A program made the translations under genes and the position numbers. Below, piece after piece: positions 63,567 through 64,000 of a stretch of 64,000 nucleotides of DNA (its first letter is position 1; each line of letters begins with the position of its first letter). Where the stretch lies: NCBI GenBank assembly GCA_963803775.1, contig CAWDNS010000007.1, positions 124,001 to 188,000 of the forward strand, in the 5' to 3' direction. The notes beneath the pieces were generated by a model. The model saw nothing but the letters and a program-made list of their open reading frames with translations, was not told the DNA's origin and made no database searches. The DNA is from JABCZH01 sp963803775 (lineage in GTDB: Bacteria > Acidobacteriota > Terriglobia > Terriglobales > Acidobacteriaceae).

Positions 63567-64000
63567 CTACTGCCGGAACGGCGCCACATACCATGCGCAG
63601 TACGTCCCCACGCCACTGAGCAGAACAATCAACCAAAGCGCGAGTTCCGCGCGCATCCACCACTTCCAGTTCCTGAACCGCATCCACTGCGGGAGAACGT
63701 CCGTTCCAGCCACGGTGACGATATAGAGTCCCAGAACCTCAGCCGTTATTCCTAGAACCGCGTGTATTGCCGCGACCTCGTAATACCACTTGTGAAAAAC
63801 CTTCGACAGAGCTGGCCTCACCTGTTGTTGGAACGACGGTCCCATCACCAGTCCGATCATCAGCAGATTCAAGAGAAGCACCGTCGTCTGGCAAATGCCA
63901 TGCGCTCCATAGCGTTTCTGCTTCGCAAGAAGAGCGCCGGCGATCAAGGCTGCTCCCATGATCAACTGGACCACGAGGTTGAGATCTGCCCCGAAAGTAG
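63567..64000 (-). CDS. Multi-span membrane protein, DUF420-like (5' end outside window)
   Basis: Partial: the frame runs off the window edge, where it reads TFGADLNLVVQL. About 144 residues are visible with four membrane helices (LIMGAALIAGALLAKQKRYG, VLLLNLLMIGLVMG, AAIHAVLGITAEVLGLYIVT, LALWLIVLLSGVGTYCAWYV). Two His lie near helix ends (RYGAHG, AAIHAVLG). The layout resembles DUF420/small b-type membrane proteins. It precedes the 46-aa gene by 30 bp on the same strand, so it may head the tatC operon. Identity is uncertain. Confidence 0.55.
   Translation of the reverse strand, partial: TFGADLNLVVQLIMGAALIAGALLAKQKRYGAHGICQTTVLLLNLLMIGLVMGPSFQQQVRPALSKVFHKWYYEVAAIHAVLGITAEVLGLYIVTVAGTDVLPQWMRFRNWKWWMRAELALWLIVLLSGVGTYCAWYVAPFRQ

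Overview
This 64-kb window looks like a piece of an Acidobacteriota chromosome (class Terriglobia, Koribacter/Sulfotelmatobacter-like). That placement is inferred from gene style: several Ser/Thr kinases fused to TPR arrays, a signal-peptide protein of the acidobacterial DUF6599 type, many secreted beta-propeller and lipoprotein genes, small VapBC/Phd-type toxin-antitoxin pairs, and moderately high GC. There is no rRNA, phage, transposase or CRISPR array. One complete tRNA (Thr, anticodon CGT) is present, plus two 3'-terminal tRNA-Arg fragments.

Layout. 0-5 kb: ilvE, a Phd/PIN toxin-antitoxin pair, an unrecognised gene, pilT, a STAS protein and recX. 5-10.7 kb: a 96-aa repeat protein, alaS (carrying an in-frame palindromic insertion), a SpoIIAA-like protein, a dienelactone-hydrolase-like enzyme and a Rieske oxygenase. 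10.8-14 kb: two peptidoglycan enzymes (lytic transglycosylase, AMIN/amidase) whose reading frames are broken four times. 14-26.5 kb: DUF6599 protein, a candidate small RNA, a zinc-ribbon membrane protein, epoxide hydrolase, an AbrB/PIN pair, tRNA-Thr, a TonB-C protein with a di-haem oxidoreductase, PhoU opposite a MerR-like/TPR protein, an acyl-CoA dehydrogenase and a thioredoxin-like ferredoxin. 26.6-34 kb: a run of exported proteins on the minus strand (ASST-like, duplicated-domain protein, multicopper oxidase, beta-propeller) and an M28 peptidase. 34-39 kb: a 1671-aa Ser/Thr kinase with TPR and PEGA regions. 39.4-41.8 kb: a lipoprotein and a Kelch protein. 41.9-46.8 kb: a minus-strand run of flavoprotein disulfide reductase, beta-hydroxyacid dehydrogenase, crotonase, SDR and a diadenylate cyclase. 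47-49.8 kb: a second kinase/TPR gene broken by five frame displacements. 50-53 kb: katG with a PerR-like repressor and a PerR-box-like site. 53-59 kb: a two-gene 2-hydroxyacyl-CoA dehydratase/activase-like operon. 59-64 kb: cytochrome P460, then a Tat cluster (TatB-like, TatA, Tat-signal ferritin-like protein, TatC) with small membrane proteins.

The points most worth a second look are: (1) nine single-base frame displacements in three genes, all with the same sign (one extra base), while neighbouring long genes are intact; (2) a 39-bp in-frame palindromic insertion in alaS flanked by a 5-bp direct repeat; (3) two near-identical tRNA-Arg(TCT) 3' fragments with a shared non-tRNA flank bracketing the 7-kb dehydratase/P460 region; (4) a promoter-to-terminator unit with no ORF at 15.33-15.46 kb, likely a small RNA; (5) palindromic operator candidates in front of both toxin-antitoxin pairs. 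Everything here is read by eye. Family assignments rest on motifs and remembered family patterns, not on database searches.
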